38,428 nucleotides of DNA, taken from the NCBI RefSeq assembly GCF_001854885.1, contig NZ_MDDV01000022.1:1-38428 (forward strand), written 5' to 3'. This stretch comes from Ensifer sp. LCM 4579. GTDB lineage: Bacteria > Pseudomonadota > Alphaproteobacteria > Rhizobiales > Rhizobiaceae. The position numbers were made by a program, and so were the translations under genes. The first letter of the stretch is position 1; each line of letters opens with the position of its first letter. Shown in pieces: positions 38,337-38,428 of the stretch. The notes beneath the pieces were generated by a model. It was not told where the DNA came from. It saw only the letters and a program-made list of their open reading frames with translations, and made no database searches.

Positions 38337-38428
38337 GGGTCTGTCGACATTCAGGCGATGGCTCGCATGGCGGCTGAGAGATGGACGAAGGCTGCGAAGC
38401 TTTTGTCGGTCTTGTCGTAGCGCGTGGC
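38337..38428 (-). mobile_element. End of an IS5-family insertion sequence (right border copy, inverted)
   Basis: It is the reverse complement of 1-89, identical over the whole shared length, plus 3 more bases at the window edge. It starts GGGTCTGTCGACATTCAGG right after a TA. Confidence 0.88.
38351..38428 (-). CDS. IS5-family transposase, C-terminal fragment (cut by window edge)
   Basis: The last 25 residues and stop codon of the same transposase as at 1-75, on the opposite strand (ATRYDKTDKSF and on to MRAIA). The remainder lies outside the window. Confidence 0.85.
   Translation of the reverse strand, partial: ATRYDKTDKSFAAFVHLSAAMRAIA

Overview
The window looks like part of a replicon from a Rhizobiaceae bacterium, most likely Sinorhizobium/Ensifer. 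This rests on gene content and order recalled from knowledge, not on a search. The order opp transporter, class II aldolase, msbA2-type exporter with two glycosyltransferases and an acyltransferase, gabT/gabD, htpG, phosphate/phosphonate transporter with phnMN, and hutIHGU resembles a stretch of the S. meliloti pSymB chromid. High GC, tightly overlapping operons and several copies of a mosaic palindromic intergenic repeat fit the same assignment.

Layout. Positions 1-89 and 38337-38428 are identical ends of one IS5-family element in inverted orientation, so the window is bounded by two IS copies. It is either an assembly contig that stopped in repeats or the inside of an IS-flanked segment. 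Next to the left IS (92-3056) is a less GC-rich accessory patch with two nuclease-like genes, one PD-(D/E)XK and one GIY-YIG, and decayed intergenic DNA. From 3074 to 8372 (minus strand) is a complete oligopeptide ABC transporter operon. At 9207-10250 is a class II fructose-bisphosphate aldolase, separated by a strong terminator from the convergent four-gene surface-glycan operon (10380-15478, minus): acyltransferase, GT2, GT2, MsbA-type exporter.

At 15876-16703 a MerR-XRE-cupin fusion regulator lies divergent from gabT and gabD (16897-19826), which convert GABA to succinate. htpG (19969-21855) has a possible heat-shock promoter. A secreted glycoside hydrolase with tandem DUF4214 repeats (minus) and a Wzy/O-antigen-ligase-like membrane protein (plus) are divergently arranged at 21916-25284. 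They may polymerise or trim a surface glycan.

The phosphorus-acquisition block 25339-32509 begins with a three-unit PHO box. It encodes ATPase, binding protein and two permeases (phnCDE-E2, the phoCDET type of S. meliloti), then a 2H-phosphoesterase-like DUF1045 protein, phnM and phnN. The C-P lyase core (phnGHIJKL) is not in the window. The hut operon 32628-37900 (hutI-hutH-hutG-hutU) degrades histidine by the N-formylglutamate route and starts behind a TGTATATACA palindrome that may bind HutC. hutF and hutC are absent here. A tiny membrane protein, a repeat copy and the right IS end close the window.

Most of the window is well-known rhizobial metabolism and transport. The less-described items are the IS-adjacent nuclease pair, the triple-domain gab regulator, the DUF4214-tailed hydrolase, and the DUF1045 protein in the phosphonate cluster. 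I found no RNA genes and no CRISPR array.
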